Source: Cichorium intybus (lineage: Eukaryota; Streptophyta; Magnoliopsida; Asterales; Asteraceae). Taken from it: DNA of 64,000 bases. The stretch is from NCBI GenBank assembly GCA_023525715.1, contig CM042014.1, positions 26,287,404 through 26,351,403 on the forward strand. The letters are read 5' to 3'. The translations under genes and the position numbers were made by a program. Below the pieces are notes generated by a model. That model was given only the letters and a program-made list of their open reading frames with translations. It did no database searches and was not told the DNA's origin. Below, piece after piece: positions 14,661 to 26,720 of the stretch (positions are counted from its first letter, which is position 1; the number at the start of each line of letters is the position of its first letter).

Positions 14661-15330
14661 ATTGTGACACGGAACATTCGCAGTTGAGGTGGGGTTGGTG
14701 GTGGCAATGTAACTATATCACTCTTAGTGTTTTTGGTGTTGTGGCACTTTCACGGTCTAGGATGTTGTGTATGTTTTGTTTTGTGTATCTTTTCAAGGGT
14801 AGTATCTTGTATGTAATTGGTCGTGATAGTTGGTTCTTCTTATTAAGTGTTCTTATGTTCTTGTGGTGTTAAATTGGGTTTGGGTACAATTTTGGCTTGA
14901 GATTATTTTTGTTTTTGTTAATATCATACAAATACGACTCATAGGATACCTCAAGACGATAAAGTAGAAGTTGGATTTTTCTTGACACTCGCCACTATGG
15001 TATTGGTGGACGATATTTGCAGTAATGGTGGTGGTGATCGATGTTTTCATTAGTGGTGATAGGTGTTACCGAAGAGTTCAATGGTCAAGGTATGAGGCAA
15101 CATTGGGGCCTTAGGTGTTTATCGACGATGTCTAAGTGGGGTGGGTGGGGTTTGAATGAGGGTGGGGTAGGATACAATAAGGCCTATTTATTTAATATTT
15201 AGGAAGAATTTCATATATTCTATTCTTAAATATCAAAATATCATATTTGACCGCCTCATTTGTAAATATCATATTTGTATCTTCATAGACTATTTAAATA
15301 TCAGATTTGCTTAAATCCTTATTTTTTAAC

Positions 15331-15332
<2 letters not shown>
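14661..15332. other. No gene seen
   Basis: Mixed GT-rich and AT-rich sequence following the LINE remnant. Between about 15000 and 15180 it is GGTGG-rich. No recognised coding or mobile sequence. Confidence 0.45.

Positions 15333-15421
<89 letters not shown>
15333..15421. repeat. (TA)n microsatellite
   Basis: Uninterrupted TA dinucleotide run. Confidence 0.97.
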
Positions 15422-15422
<1 letters not shown>

Positions 15423-15658
15423 CAATATAAATCCTTATTTTTGTTAATTGACAATTATACATCCCTTATAATCTAAGTTTAAGATATCATTCATTCCTTT
15501 CATAAACTTACAAAATATCATATTTATCCAAGTTATTATTTTAATCATTTTAATAAGTTAAAAACTATAAATAACTAAATAATTAATTCTCGTTGAAGCA
15601 ACTTTGCACTCTCGTTCCTTCTATTTTCATCTTTGAACAGGATAAATACGTATATATT

Positions 15659-16260
15659 AGGGATGGCAACGGGCCGGTTTCGGGCCAGGTTTTGGTCATA
15701 CCGTCCCCGTCCCTGTTTAAAAAACATGTCCCCGTCACCACTTAAAAAACCGCGGGGATTTAATCGGGGATCCTCATCGGGTAATCAGGCAAAACCGCAG
15801 GTAATCGGTATCCTCGTTTAACTTAAACGGTTAATTAAATGTGTACTTTTCACTGCGGGGATAACCGTCATCGTTTATATTTAACCGCAAGTTTTGAATC
15901 CAAGCATGTCCACAAAAAGAAAACTAAAATTCTAAAGTCCAAAATCCAAATGCATCCAAAATACAACACATTACATAATCATATCCAAATCACAATTCAC
16001 AATATTTTTAGACTGAAATCGACAAAATAGATATAAATGGTCATGAGCTAAGTAAAAACTAAAAAGGTCATATACTATTATACTATAGCGGGCCGGTTAA
16101 TCGGGTATTCGGGCTGGGTAATCGGGAAATGATACTAATACCATCCCCGTCCCCGTCCCCGATATAATTTTTCGAGTTTTCCCCGTCCCCGTCCCCGCTT
16201 ATCGTCCCCGAACCCGGTCCATTTATTTCGGTTTTCGGTTTTCCCCGTCGGTTTCGATTT
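15659..16260. mobile_element. hAT-like non-autonomous element, right end unresolved
   Basis: It begins TAGGGATGGCAACGGG, the same kind of terminus as the hAT elements at 24774 and 27713. Subterminal CCCCGTCCCCGTCC and CGGGCCGG motifs occur on both sides in opposite sense. I could not find a matching right terminus or an 8-bp target duplication, so the right boundary is approximate and the element may be truncated. No protein is recognised. Confidence 0.55.
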
Positions 16261-16425
16261 TTTTTGCTATTATATGATTATACATACTTAAGAAAAATCT
16301 TAATTTTACCAAAACTCTTTAATTTTCCCAACAAATTGAGGTATTTTTGCCAATCCTAGGCACTAAACGAGAACAAAACCAAGGAATTCATTTTGGAAAT
16401 TTTTTCTACACTCCACTCTATTATG

Positions 16426-16555
16426 TAAATACACTCTAGTCTATGTTTTGGCTACTTTTTATTAGTATAATTTAACTTCTTTTTAAAACTGATTGGATGA
16501 ATAATAGACATCATTACATGATATTAGAATGCTTCATTAGACTAGAGTGTATTTA
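16426..16555. mobile_element. Small foldback MITE (130 bp)
   Basis: TAAATACACTCTAGTCTA at the left is the exact inverted complement of TAGACTAGAGTGTATTTA at the right. No clear target duplication; superfamily not assigned. Confidence 0.7.
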
Positions 16556-17348
16556 ACCACACTCATTCACTTTTCAATATGGTTACTTTGATCGTGGGTT
16601 GTGGGATGTAGCCTATAGGTGGTGTGAAACGTGACGTAAGTTGTTGATGTTAAATAATAGCTAATTATAATAAAAATGAAATATAAAACGTGCAATACAA
16701 ATGTTGGCATTACATTTAATTTAACTATTTATTTAATTATTGCAGTTACTGCAATTATCAACAAGAGTGTCCTTAATACATAATTTCTTTATAAAGTGTT
16801 CAACAAATTCCAAAGCATGTGATGGACCAATGTTGTACTTTTCGTGGATAAAACTATATGTATTATTTAAAGAAATAAGTAATAAGTTGGTTTCGTATTT
16901 TGTTGGCGAATCGTCAACGTTGCCTATTTGGTAGGTGAATAGACTGTTTGGCGAAGACATAAAAGTTTCAAAAATAATAGAGATAATCTTTTACTATAAA
17001 AAGACAAAGTAGATACTATATAAAAGAGAAGTTACAATTTGGTCCTCAAGTTTAGTTGGTTTTTTAATTTTGATCTCGAAAAAGAAGTGTTTTAATTTTG
17101 GTTCTTATTTTGAAACTTACTAACGATTTGGTCCCTATTTCTGTATTTCATCTGGCGTTAAATTAAAGTCGTTAAATGTCTCATATGCCTTAGATACAAA
17201 AGGCAAAATGGTCTATCATTTCTCTTCCCCACCTCAATGTTATTATTATAATTGCATAATTCATCCCTCTTTGTCTATAGTATTACTTTCTTTTCTTGAC
17301 ATCCCCTTGACCTTTTCCATCTTCCTTCTTAAATCTTCTTTCATTCAC
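16556..17348. other. No gene seen
   Basis: AT-rich. From about 17040 to 17220 the text contains TTTGGTCCTCAAG and GATTTGGTCCC, words also common in MULE terminal repeats, so a MULE fragment is possible but cannot be bounded. Confidence 0.4.
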
Positions 17349-18329
17349 CAGTGGCGGCCCTCAGTCGGGGGTGTGTAGGTGGTGCGATCGTATAGGACCT
17401 CCGTTCATAAGAGGCACAAAATTCAGGGTAAAATTTATAGTTATGCTATAGGACTTTTCAGAAAATATATGTTTTATGTGTTATTATGGTAGAAAATTAA
17501 CCCTAACATACACAATGTTGCAATCTTTAACTCTTTAAGTAATTTTATTTATAAAAAATAACTAAAAACAAAAAATGAAAATATTATCACAAATCCTACA
17601 CCTATTAGGGATTATCAGCAACTTAAAGAAAGAATCTACATCCAAGAAAAATAAAAATTATTTTTCTAATAATAACTTTCATCAAAGTAGGTTTGAAAGT
17701 GTGAAAGCAATAGTGACTCAAACTTGCGAAATAATAGAGGCTCTTCATAAACTTGTCGATGAAGAGACGAATATAAAGATCTAAACTAGAGTTACTTGTC
17801 TAGTAGAATATGAACTTGGTTGTTTTGACTTTATATTGGGTATGGTTATACGATATCATATATTGACTAAAGTAAAAAACCTTAGCACTTATCCAATTTC
17901 TTGTCTAACATATAGAATAGTGTTGACTATTCTCATTACAGTTGCATTAGCGAAGAGAAGCTTTTCAAAATTAAAACTTCTAAAATCTTATTTGCAATCT
18001 ACCATATCTCAAGATAAATTAAACGTTTTGACTTTAATTTCGATTGAGAATGAGTTTCTTGAGAATATTGATTATGAAAGTGTAATAGATGAATTTACTT
18101 CTAAAAAGATAGAAGGTCGATGTTTAGAAAATGGTAATATACTGACTGTTTATCTTCTTTTAAAAAGTTAATTGTAATAGTTTTGATTTATTACCAATGA
18201 ATTTATAATGTGTTTTTGAGTTTTAAATTTAGCGGTAGGGAATTTATTTAATATTATTTTACAAGAAAAAAATTATGAGTCTCATTTTGATTTTCGCACA
18301 AGGCCTAAAAAATGTCAGGACGAAGCCTG
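17349..18329 (+). mobile_element. hAT element with broken transposase (981 bp)
   Basis: It starts CAGTGGCGGCCCTCAG and ends GTCAGGACGAAGCCTG, an imperfect inverted pair of hAT type. It is flanked by a perfect 8-bp duplication TCATTCAC (17341-17348 and 18330-18337). It carries only the C-terminal part of a transposase, so it is an internally deleted derivative of a larger autonomous element. Confidence 0.85.
17575..18171 (+). pseudogene. hAT transposase C-terminal remnant (ZMYM1-like type)
   Basis: Two frames separated by a stop near 17782. The second contains YRIVLTILITVALAKRSFSK and LKLLKSYLQSTISQDKLN, then LISIENEFLENIDYESVI. This is the pattern of the C-terminal dimerisation region of plant hAT transposases annotated as zinc-finger MYM-like proteins. 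The zinc finger and most of the catalytic region are missing. It fills the middle of the element at 17349-18329. Confidence 0.75.
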
Positions 18330-19539
18330 TCATTCACGAAAACCACCATCATCAAAAAAACAAAAAGAATAATACCATGGTGTTTCACATATGGAACATT
18401 CGTCCCCCAAACCAAGTTTTTACCGTGTACACATAAGACGGTAAGTGTGCATTATTTAGTTATGCATCGTTTTTTTATAGAATAGTCAATAATTTGTCTT
18501 TGGATTTTAGTTGTTACTGATATAATTTATCATGATCACAATAAGCAAAACAAAAACATAAAAACATAAACATAGATGGGAACCCTTGTGGGAAAAAACT
18601 ACAATGCGCAACTCGGTATATCTATAAAAGAGAAAGTTACATTGTTGAAAACCGTCAAAAGGATAGAAGAGAAAAAGATATAATGTAATGAATAAAATAT
18701 GTTATCTATATGATTTTATATAATAGTGTTACAAAGACTATTTGAGGGCGTTTGGTTTTTGTTTAGATGCTCTTCTAACAACTTATGTCTACAGCCGATA
18801 ATATGTTTGGCTCACAGACTGTTTGTTTTTTAGAAGATCGCAAACGTCAAAACGTCTGCATCTACGCGCCCTCATCTCCAAGAATACATGAACCAACCTC
18901 TTCAGGCACGAAGACGTTTCTCGCAGACGTCCTCTAGGAAGAAAAATACATCTTTTGTTTGTTTTTTTTTAATTATTACATAAATATAAAAAATTAAAGC
19001 TTGTAAAATAAAATTAACTAATAATTACTCAAAAAGTGTATGTAATTAATATAAAAAAACATGTATTAACAATATTGATGCAATAATATTCAGAAGACGG
19101 ACTTGTGTTTTTTTTCAACTTTCTTATGTTGAATGTGATTTACAAAATAATCGTTTAATGTTATTTTTATGAGATTGAGGTATCGTTGTCATTGTTGTTT
19201 ACATATGGATTTTTTAAGAATTTTTTTTGTGTGTTTCATCAAAAAAGTTTAAACCAGAAGACATAATTACAACGTTTTATTTAAATTTCAGTTTATTTTA
19301 GTAGTCCGTAGACTTTAAAAAATAAACAGTATTTTTTTTACAGACTGCATACGTTTAGTCTATCTCTTCTTCTGCAGATGTGATCTGCAGACGTTTTATT
19401 TTTTTAAAAACAAATAACACACAATCATACTCGATAATTCCTAATAAATAGGATACATTCCTAATATATAGATAACTTTAGAGCCATTCAAATAACTTCA
19501 CAATTGAGGGTGTTTTAAGTAGTTACATAAAAATAAAAA

Positions 19540-19634
19540 CATGTATCACTAATAAGTAAAAAGATGCATTGAAAGAAACTACTTTTTTCATGTATCAATA
19601 ATAAGTAAAAAGATGCATTGAAAGAAACTATTAT
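19540..19634. repeat. Tandem duplication of about 49 bp
   Basis: The unit containing ATGTATCA(C/A)TAATAAGTAA and AGATGCATTGAAAGAAACTA occurs twice in direct tandem. Confidence 0.85.
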
Positions 19635-22094
19635 GATGATGCAACACAGTCTAATGCAAACACTTATAGATATATTTTATTTTCGACAACAACATATTGT
19701 TACGTATATAGATAACTTTAGAGTCTGATACCATGAAAAGAGTAATAGAACTCGATGCTTGTCGATTCTCATTAATGTCAAACATATTTATATACCAAGG
19801 TTTCCTAATTATAGGATAACTTGGATGAAAAGAAACTTTGAGATAAATACAAATGATAGATAAATACATATATAATAATAAGTGTCACCGATATAAACAG
19901 GTTGAAAATCTCAATCCAACTTACTAATTGTTTAATTAGGTTCGGATTAGATATGTTGAGTGTGTTTATTTTTTTCGTTTCTAAAGAAGAGTATTACCAT
20001 GAACATTTTTTTATTATTTTGAATCCAATTAGTCACTCCATTTGTTTTTTCATCTTCTGTTAACGAATGGCAGAAATGATAGGTTATTACAAATATGACA
20101 TTTAATAAAATGGAAACAAAATAGCAGCACGTGCATACGAACATCTACATCTCCAGATACACAATAAAAACGCAATCAAGACTTACACAATAAAAAAACG
20201 TATGATCATATGGGTACAAATACCATAAATCAATAAGAACGCAGTCAAAAAATGATTTAAAACATAAAAAAGATATGTTATAACGCTCTAACTTAATCAA
20301 ACATACGATTGTCTAGGAATCTCGAAGTCGGTGCCAAGATGTTGCGAGTAGTGCGCTATATTAAGAGACATGCCATCCAACGCCCCCTACATTGTCATGT
20401 AAAAATTTGTGTCTTTGCTTCAACCGCTTGATGCCTCTTCTTTCTACATAAGACAAAATTTCTTCCGAGCCAAGACCCTATTTTGTCACTTGGATTCAAT
20501 GCTGTAATTGAACCCAAAAAAATGATTAGCAAGTTATAGAAAGGAAGCGAAGATTCAACTATATAGGCAACAGAATGATATGATCCACTGAGATTTTATT
20601 GGTTGTCTTGAATGCAAGAAACAATGCAAGAAACAATGTATAAAAGGATGCATGAAACGTAAAATCATTGAAATTCGATCCAAGAACCGACAGATGTACA
20701 CCCACCACGAGCATACATCATCAATGTGATAGGTTTTAGGAAAAAAAATAAACTCAAACTCTTAAGTTCACATGCAACCTAAAAAGGATCTATGTTTTCT
20801 CTATTGAACCTATGACTAAGCACATAAAAAAGAAACGCTAATTGTCCCTAGGTAAAATCGAAAATTACAAAAGGGTTTTAGGATTACATATATTATTGTT
20901 ATTATAGCAAATAACAATGATTCCTCTTATTGTAGATTTCCTTAGAAGCAAGCACCACAAGTGTCGTGTCTCTAATGGTTCACACCCAAAGTGATAAGGT
21001 TAATTATTTCTTAATTATCTTATTAAGAAAAGCTCGTTATAAAACCTTAGAGAATGATTATAGATTTTGTTTGAGAGAGAAGAGAAAAACCCAGAGGAAT
21101 GTCTACTCTGGATTTGGCGCAAATTGTGAGGCACCAGGAAGGGGTATTTATAACTTCAAGGATGATTAAAGATAAACCTTAAAGATAAGCCTTATTTGAA
21201 TTTAAACCGGATAAACATTTTATCTTTAAATTCAAAACCCTTTTAGCTGCCATATATAACTTTTATATATATTTTATTATTTTCGAAATTAAAGATTTAT
21301 ATCCCTTAATTTCGTCCAAAATAATTATCCCAATAATTATCTATTGCTCAACTATTGAACAATTACAATTCAGCCACTGCACTTTTAATTAATCCCAAAT
21401 TAATTCTAATTAATTCCAAACTAGTTTCTAATTAATTTATCATCACGTAATAAATTAATTAACTGTTTATTTCTTTCTTTCTATTAACCTTAATACCATT
21501 TGGACTACTGAGGGTAACCCAAAAGAACTGTGCTACTATCAATTCAAGTATATATCAATTATTGTTATGAGTTTAGACACCTAATCCAACACAATGTCTT
21601 ATCAATAATAGTTGACACTTTATTATCTTCGTTCACCAGAAGTCTCTACGGCCCAAAACTCCCAATGACGTTGACAATGATCAAAAGTCGGTTCTTCACA
21701 GTGACATCACCATCATATTTCTTCATCTTCCCAGGTAAAATTATTTGTATCAAAACACATTTCTTTGAGCTCTTTTCGAAACACGTTTCTTTGAACCAAA
21801 CGTGTTTTCAAAAAATTTCATTTTCATTTGAAAATTTCCTAGGAAAATTTTTCTAGAGGTCTGAAAGATTTTCCACAACCAAACGTACCCTCAAATTTTC
21901 TACAATTTTGAAGACTCATTATGTCATTGAGGGTTTAATTTCTTGCATTTTATATATTAGAATAGCTAACTCACACATATATTTAATCTTATTTGTAAAT
22001 TTACATATTTGTTTATAGCAGAGACTTGAATCTAATTCAACATCTTAAATATATATATATTTCCAATCCAAGTTAATACTCCTAGATCATAGGC

Positions 22095-22170
22095 CATTTA
22101 GTAGAAGAATTGTTCTATTTGTCTTAAACATACATTTAGTAGAAGAATTGTTCTATTTGTCTTAAACATA
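22095..22170. repeat. Perfect 38-bp tandem duplication
   Basis: The unit beginning CATTTAGTAGAAGAATTG and ending CTTAAACATA occurs twice, back to back. Confidence 0.95.
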
Positions 22171-22729
22171 CATTAGAATAAGTATTCGTTTATGAGTTTT
22201 ATACACGATTATGAGTTTTCAGGATTTTCAATAATTTGTCGTCTTAACAATTATAACAAGAGTTTTTAATCTTAGTTTGAGATGTATTTTTCTAGAAAAA
22301 TTCCAATTTGAATTTATCAAGTAATTATACAAATATATTTTGAATTTGCCTCTGTTTCTTAAGTTTTTGCAATTATTTTTATACTCAAATTTGGTACCTA
22401 GGAGTACCATGTTTATGGTATTTGTTTGTAATGACTTAGGAAAATGGATCATAAATCGGGTTGACATCTTATACTTACTATTATTTTTTAAGGGTTAACC
22501 ATAAAGTTTAGATATTTATCCGATTTGGTCCTTGAACGTTTTTTTTCGCAATAGACCATTAAACTGTTAAAAATGTATCAAATTGGGGAATAACCCACTT
22601 TTAAAACAGGTTAAGATCACTTACGTGGCTAAATGATGTGGTCACACACGTGGACAGTAAATCCACGTCACCAAGGCGGGTTACACAATCGATATTTATG
22701 GAAGGTTTGGACGGATCAGAGATTCAAAC

Positions 22730-23576
22730 ATGAATCCCTTTTTTGAAACTAGTCAAAACCCTAAAGTAGAAAGCGTGATGTCTTCTTCGTCGAATGCAGT
22801 TGTTGCGGTTGAACATCGAGGTGAAGCTCCAGCTAGAGGTCGCCAAGGTGAAACTCAGCTCTGCGAATGCAAGCCACGACTACCGGTAGTTCAACGAACA
22901 TCGTGGAGCCCAAGAAATTCCGGTCGGAGGTTTTTTAACTGTGTCAACTCGATGGTTAGTATGTTTTATTCATCGCTAAGATATCGATCAGTTAAAAAAA
23001 CATAAATTTAAACGTGAATGCACAAAAATATTAAAATGCGTAGTTATTTCTGATCAAAGACATTAACATAGTCTGATATGTTTGTAAGTTGAAATTCTTG
23101 TGGGATTGTAAAACAGATTGTGGATATTTTAGGATCGAAAAACCTAAAGTTGAAAAGTGTATTTGTATATGTAAAAAGGGTTGAAATCCGTAAAGTGGAA
23201 ACCCTAAATGAGGTGTCCAAAGTGTGTGATTTCGTAAAGTCTGAGTTGAATTGTGATTTTTATGCAGACAAATCGGAAAAGTTGCGACTTTTTCGAATGG
23301 AAAGACCTCTCTCAAGAGGAGGACCCTAAATATTACAAGAAAGTGTTGTTCGATATAAAGAAAAAGCTCGATGCAGCTGAGTCCAGGACCGAACTTGTTG
23401 AGCTTCGTCGAAGGATTGTAGAGCTGGAAGGGATTGTTGCATAATTGACTGATGCGATGGATGTGCAGAAGGGGGACCATGAAATCGATGTTTTTGGGTT
23501 GAGCTGTCGTCTAGGGATGTATAAAAAGTTGATTGCTTGCTTGGTTGTGCTTGTGGTGGTCTTGTGGCTGAAGTGA
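22730..23576 (+). pseudogene. GRF zinc-finger protein with C-terminal membrane segment, MULE-encoded
   Basis: Two exons (22730-22954 and 23268 onward) with GT-AG borders, ATG close to the left terminal repeat. The protein has a GRF-type zinc finger split by the intron: CECKPRLP, then RRFFNC in exon 1 and CDFFEWKD in exon 2. A charged helix likely to form a coiled coil follows (ESRTELVELRRRIVELEG). The frame meets TAA at 23442-23444, but past that stop it stays open for 43 more codons to a TGA at 23574. Those codons include a hydrophobic segment (LIACLVVLVVVLW) that would be a membrane anchor. GRF finger, coiled coil and C-terminal anchor is a pattern I recognise from small plant GRF proteins. 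Its role in the MULE is unknown; it occupies the position of mudrB in MuDR. Confidence 0.65.
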
Positions 23577-24059
23577 AGGGTTGATGGCGGTTGGTAAGGG
23601 TAATAGGAGGGGTTTTTGGTTTGGGTTTGTGTATAGCTTTTGGGAAGTGGAAGATGGTTGATGAAGTAAATTTCCAACCTTGAATGGCTAGCCTTTTGTT
23701 TACAAACACTGGTAATGTAGATAGCTTAACATCTGTTCTGCATGGTCCCTTTTCATAAGGGCATTTTTGTAACACCACGACACTTTTGTTAAAATATTAA
23801 AATGTTAATCATAGTGTATTTATGATTTAACATGGTGTTATAAGTATTTGAAGGTTTATTATAGTAAAAAGGGGTAAATTGGTCGTTTTACCACAAAAGG
23901 GTATTTTGGTCATTTGACCATGTGAAGGACCAATTCCGTAAAAATGTTGTTGCTTGTGGCAAAAATATAAGAAATGAAAGTTTTATGTCATAAAACTTGA
24001 TAAAAGAGCCAAAAGTTCAAGAAATGGAACTTAGGGACCAAAGTTGTAAATTTTGGAAG

Positions 24060-24067
24060 TATAAATA
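24060..24067 (+). promoter_or_regulatory. TATA box of the solo LTR
   Basis: TATAAATA followed by GAGAGATTGACTCTC, about 290 bp inside the LTR. The inverted LTR has the equivalent TATTTATA at 56079-56086, so the motif is conserved between copies. It fixes the direction of transcription as plus here. Confidence 0.6.
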
Positions 24068-24773
24068 GAGAGATTGACTCTCTTCTTTGACTGGCCATTT
24101 GTGCAGCAATGGGAGGAGCATTGAAGGTGCGATTTCTGCAGGAAATCATGAAATTGAAGCAAGAACTTGGAACAATTGTTGGAAGGGGTGATTTTCAAGC
24201 AATTAAGGTAAGTAGATTGCCTTTTTAGACAAGTTCTTGAAGTGTTCTTGATTTGGTTTTATAGAAACTGAAATTTGTAAATTTCAGTTATGTTTATGTG
24301 GTTTAAATGGTTTAATGCTTCCAATAAGTCATGCTAAAAGGACTTAATTCAAGAAATATGGAAGTAGGTTGCTATTATTGAAAATTTGGAACTTTGCTCA
24401 AGAACCCTAGAATACATGTTTATATGATTCAGTGGATTCTAATGAGTTCTAATGAGTTCCAAATGTTGTTAATGATGAGAATAATCAGTAGAAGTGATTA
24501 ATTTTGAAGAATTTCGGTTTTTGGACCAAAATGTCAAAAACGGGAATTGTTGGAAAATGTTTGAAATATATGATTTCCATGGGATAAAACTAGATGTTAA
24601 TGAAGGGTTTTGGTCTTGGAACAAACCCCTATCGTTTAAGAAGAGAATTAAGGACTTAATAGCTGAAAATGGGCATTTGTAGCATGAAAAACGGACAAGA
24701 GAAACTGCACAGCGGCAGATAGGGTTCCGATCTCCATGGGGATAGGGTCGCGATCCAGCGGCTGCATGAAAAT

Positions 24774-25430
24774 TAGGGATGAGCATGGGCCGGTTTGGGT
24801 CGGTTTTGACCTCAAACCGAACCCAAACCGAAAACTATCGGTTTTTAAATACTCAAACCCAAACCACACCGAAACCGAACGGATCGGTTCACTCGGTTTT
24901 TCGGTTTCTTTCGGTTCGGTTTCGGTTTTAACCCGAATCCAAACCCAAACTTGAGTTATGTAAAGCACTTGAGAAATGAAGATATATAGAAGAGGAGGAC
25001 TACGATTGTTTCAATCCTTGGGCGATGTGGGATAATTCCCACTTAAGTTTTAAAAGAAACCTGCTGCGTAAACCTTCAAAACCTTTGGCAAAATAACTCA
25101 CGCGCTTTAACAAGAATCGAACCTGAGACCTCTCCTACTCCATCACCACGCCTTAACCAATGAACCAACTCTTAACTTATGCTTCCTTTTCACTGCATAT
25201 ATTTATAATGTGTATACATATAATATATATTACGTATTTCATATAAATCGGTTCGGTTTGGGTTTTTCTCGGTTTTTTGATTTCTAAAACCGAAACCGAC
25301 CCATAACTTTCGGTTTTTAAAAATAGAAAACCCAAACCATCGGTTTTATGATCGGTTTCGGTTTTTCGGTCTCGGTTTCTCGGTTTTTTTGTCGGTTTTT
25401 GGGTTTTCGGTTCGGTTTTGCTCATCCCTA
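24774..25430. mobile_element. Non-autonomous hAT element nested in the solo LTR (657 bp)
   Basis: Perfect 12-bp inverted termini, TAGGGATGAGCA and TGCTCATCCCTA, with a perfect 8-bp target duplication ATGAAAAT (24766-24773 and 25431-25438). Subterminal CGGTTT/AAACCG repeats run in opposite sense on the two sides. The centre carries a tRNA-like stretch. No transposase. The equivalent site in the LTR at 53653-56421 is empty, confirming a later insertion. Confidence 0.95.
25070..25165 (-). repeat. tRNA-like (SINE-head-like) sequence inside a hAT element
   Basis: On the minus strand an A-box-like TTGGTTAAGGCG (25149-25160) is followed about 26 bp later by a good B-box GGTTCGATTCT (25113-25123). 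This is the internal RNA polymerase III promoter layout of tRNAs and tRNA-derived SINEs. A full cloverleaf is not evident, so it is not called as a tRNA gene. Confidence 0.5.
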
Positions 25431-25969
25431 ATGAAAATGAGCAGATTTGCTCCTGTCTTCTGTTATGCTTTGGTCCAATTTTGGGACTTGATGCTAGACT
25501 TGTCCGTTTGACCTCAAATTTTGAACATAGGTCTAATATGATGTGAAACTTCGGGGAAAATTGTCGGAATACGTATACGACCTCCCGAAAGTACTGTAGC
25601 AAAATACGTATATTTTGTAAAAAATGTATAATTTAAAGAAAGATGGTAAATGAGAAGTTTATCATCTAGACATTGTTTGTAATGTTATTACATTGGACTC
25701 TTATGCGTTAGAGCCAACTGAAATGATTATTAACCTATTATCATTTGGTATATAAATGAATATATAGGTATGGGACAAAATGGTTGTGGTGCACGCAAAG
25801 GCAAGAAACAACCGGAATGTAAATGCAGCTAGCATCCAGGTGAGTAATCTCACTGATATCATATATGATATATGATAATTGAACTGTTACAGGTTGAAAC
25901 GGCTTCGGGGGACGAAAATGACAAGTGTAAAAATATATGTAAAAGACAAGACCAGATAAGCCGTGAGTC

Positions 25970-25998
25970 ATTGCGATGACAAGAACGGAGCTGTGAGT

Positions 25999-26092
<94 letters not shown>

Positions 26093-26720
26093 TATGATAT
26101 GACAAGACCAGATAAGCCGTGAGTCTAATATAGACAAGAACGGAACTGTGAGTCAATAATAATGACATGACAAGACCAGATAAGCCGTGAGTCTAATATA
26201 GACAAGAACGGAACTGTGAGTCAGTCAATATTGACAAGACCAGATAAGCCGTGAGTCTAATATAGACAAGAACGGAACTGTGAGTCAGTCAATATTGACA
26301 AGACCAGATAAGCCGTGAGTCTTTAATAGACAAGAACGGAACTGTGAGTCGAACCCATATAAGACAAGGCCGGATAAGCCGTGAGTCTAGGCCACAGCGG
26401 GCTAACCCGTGAGCCATGGTTTATCTTGATGAGTCAAACTTATATAGACAAGACTGGATAAGCCGTGAGTCTAGGAAACAGCGGGCTAACCCGTGAGCCA
26501 TAATTGATCGTGAAAGAAACTGTTAATAGATGGTGTGGCCACTTGTGGCTATGATATTGGATGCTATATACAAACGGTGCGGCCTATATGGCTATGATAT
26601 TCTGGTGCGGCCTTCGGGCTATGATAAACTGGTGCGGCCCTCAGTCTACGATTCATACGCTGGAAATGTTTTGGTACGACTTGTATAGCCATGACAAATG
26701 ATACGAATTATATAGTCATG
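25970..26720. repeat. Short tandem-repeat arrays in the solo LTR
   Basis: First array, to about 26510: two alternating units of about 30 bp, AGACCAGATAAGCCGTGAGT and AGAACGGAACTGTGAGTC, form a composite repeat of about 60 bp in several copies, interrupted by a (TA)n run at 26001-26089. Second array, about 26530-26720: a unit of about 30 bp built on GGTGCGGCC and GGCTATGATA. Both arrays exist in inverted form in the LTR at 53653-56421 with different copy numbers. Confidence 0.85.

Larger units (their letters stand above)
18338..22491. other. 4.1-kb gene-poor region
   Basis: No credible gene. At about 18750-19420 GCAGACGT/ACGTCTGC words occur on both sides of an AT-rich core, suggesting a decayed foldback element. 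At 20860-21560 the layout (a short GAGAGAGAAGAG stretch, GGGGTATTTATAAC, then AT-rich sequence) resembles an LTR of a copia element, but no bounds or partner were found. The remainder is AT-rich with two short tandem duplications listed separately. Confidence 0.4.

Noticed and set aside
16556..17340. A third MULE end near 17040-17220
   Set aside because: Words resemble MULE terminal repeats but no inverted partner or 9-bp duplication could be found.
23031..23778. Long minus-strand frames opposite the GRF gene
   Set aside because: The plus strand has the GRF zinc-finger residues and splice sites; the minus frames are shadows.
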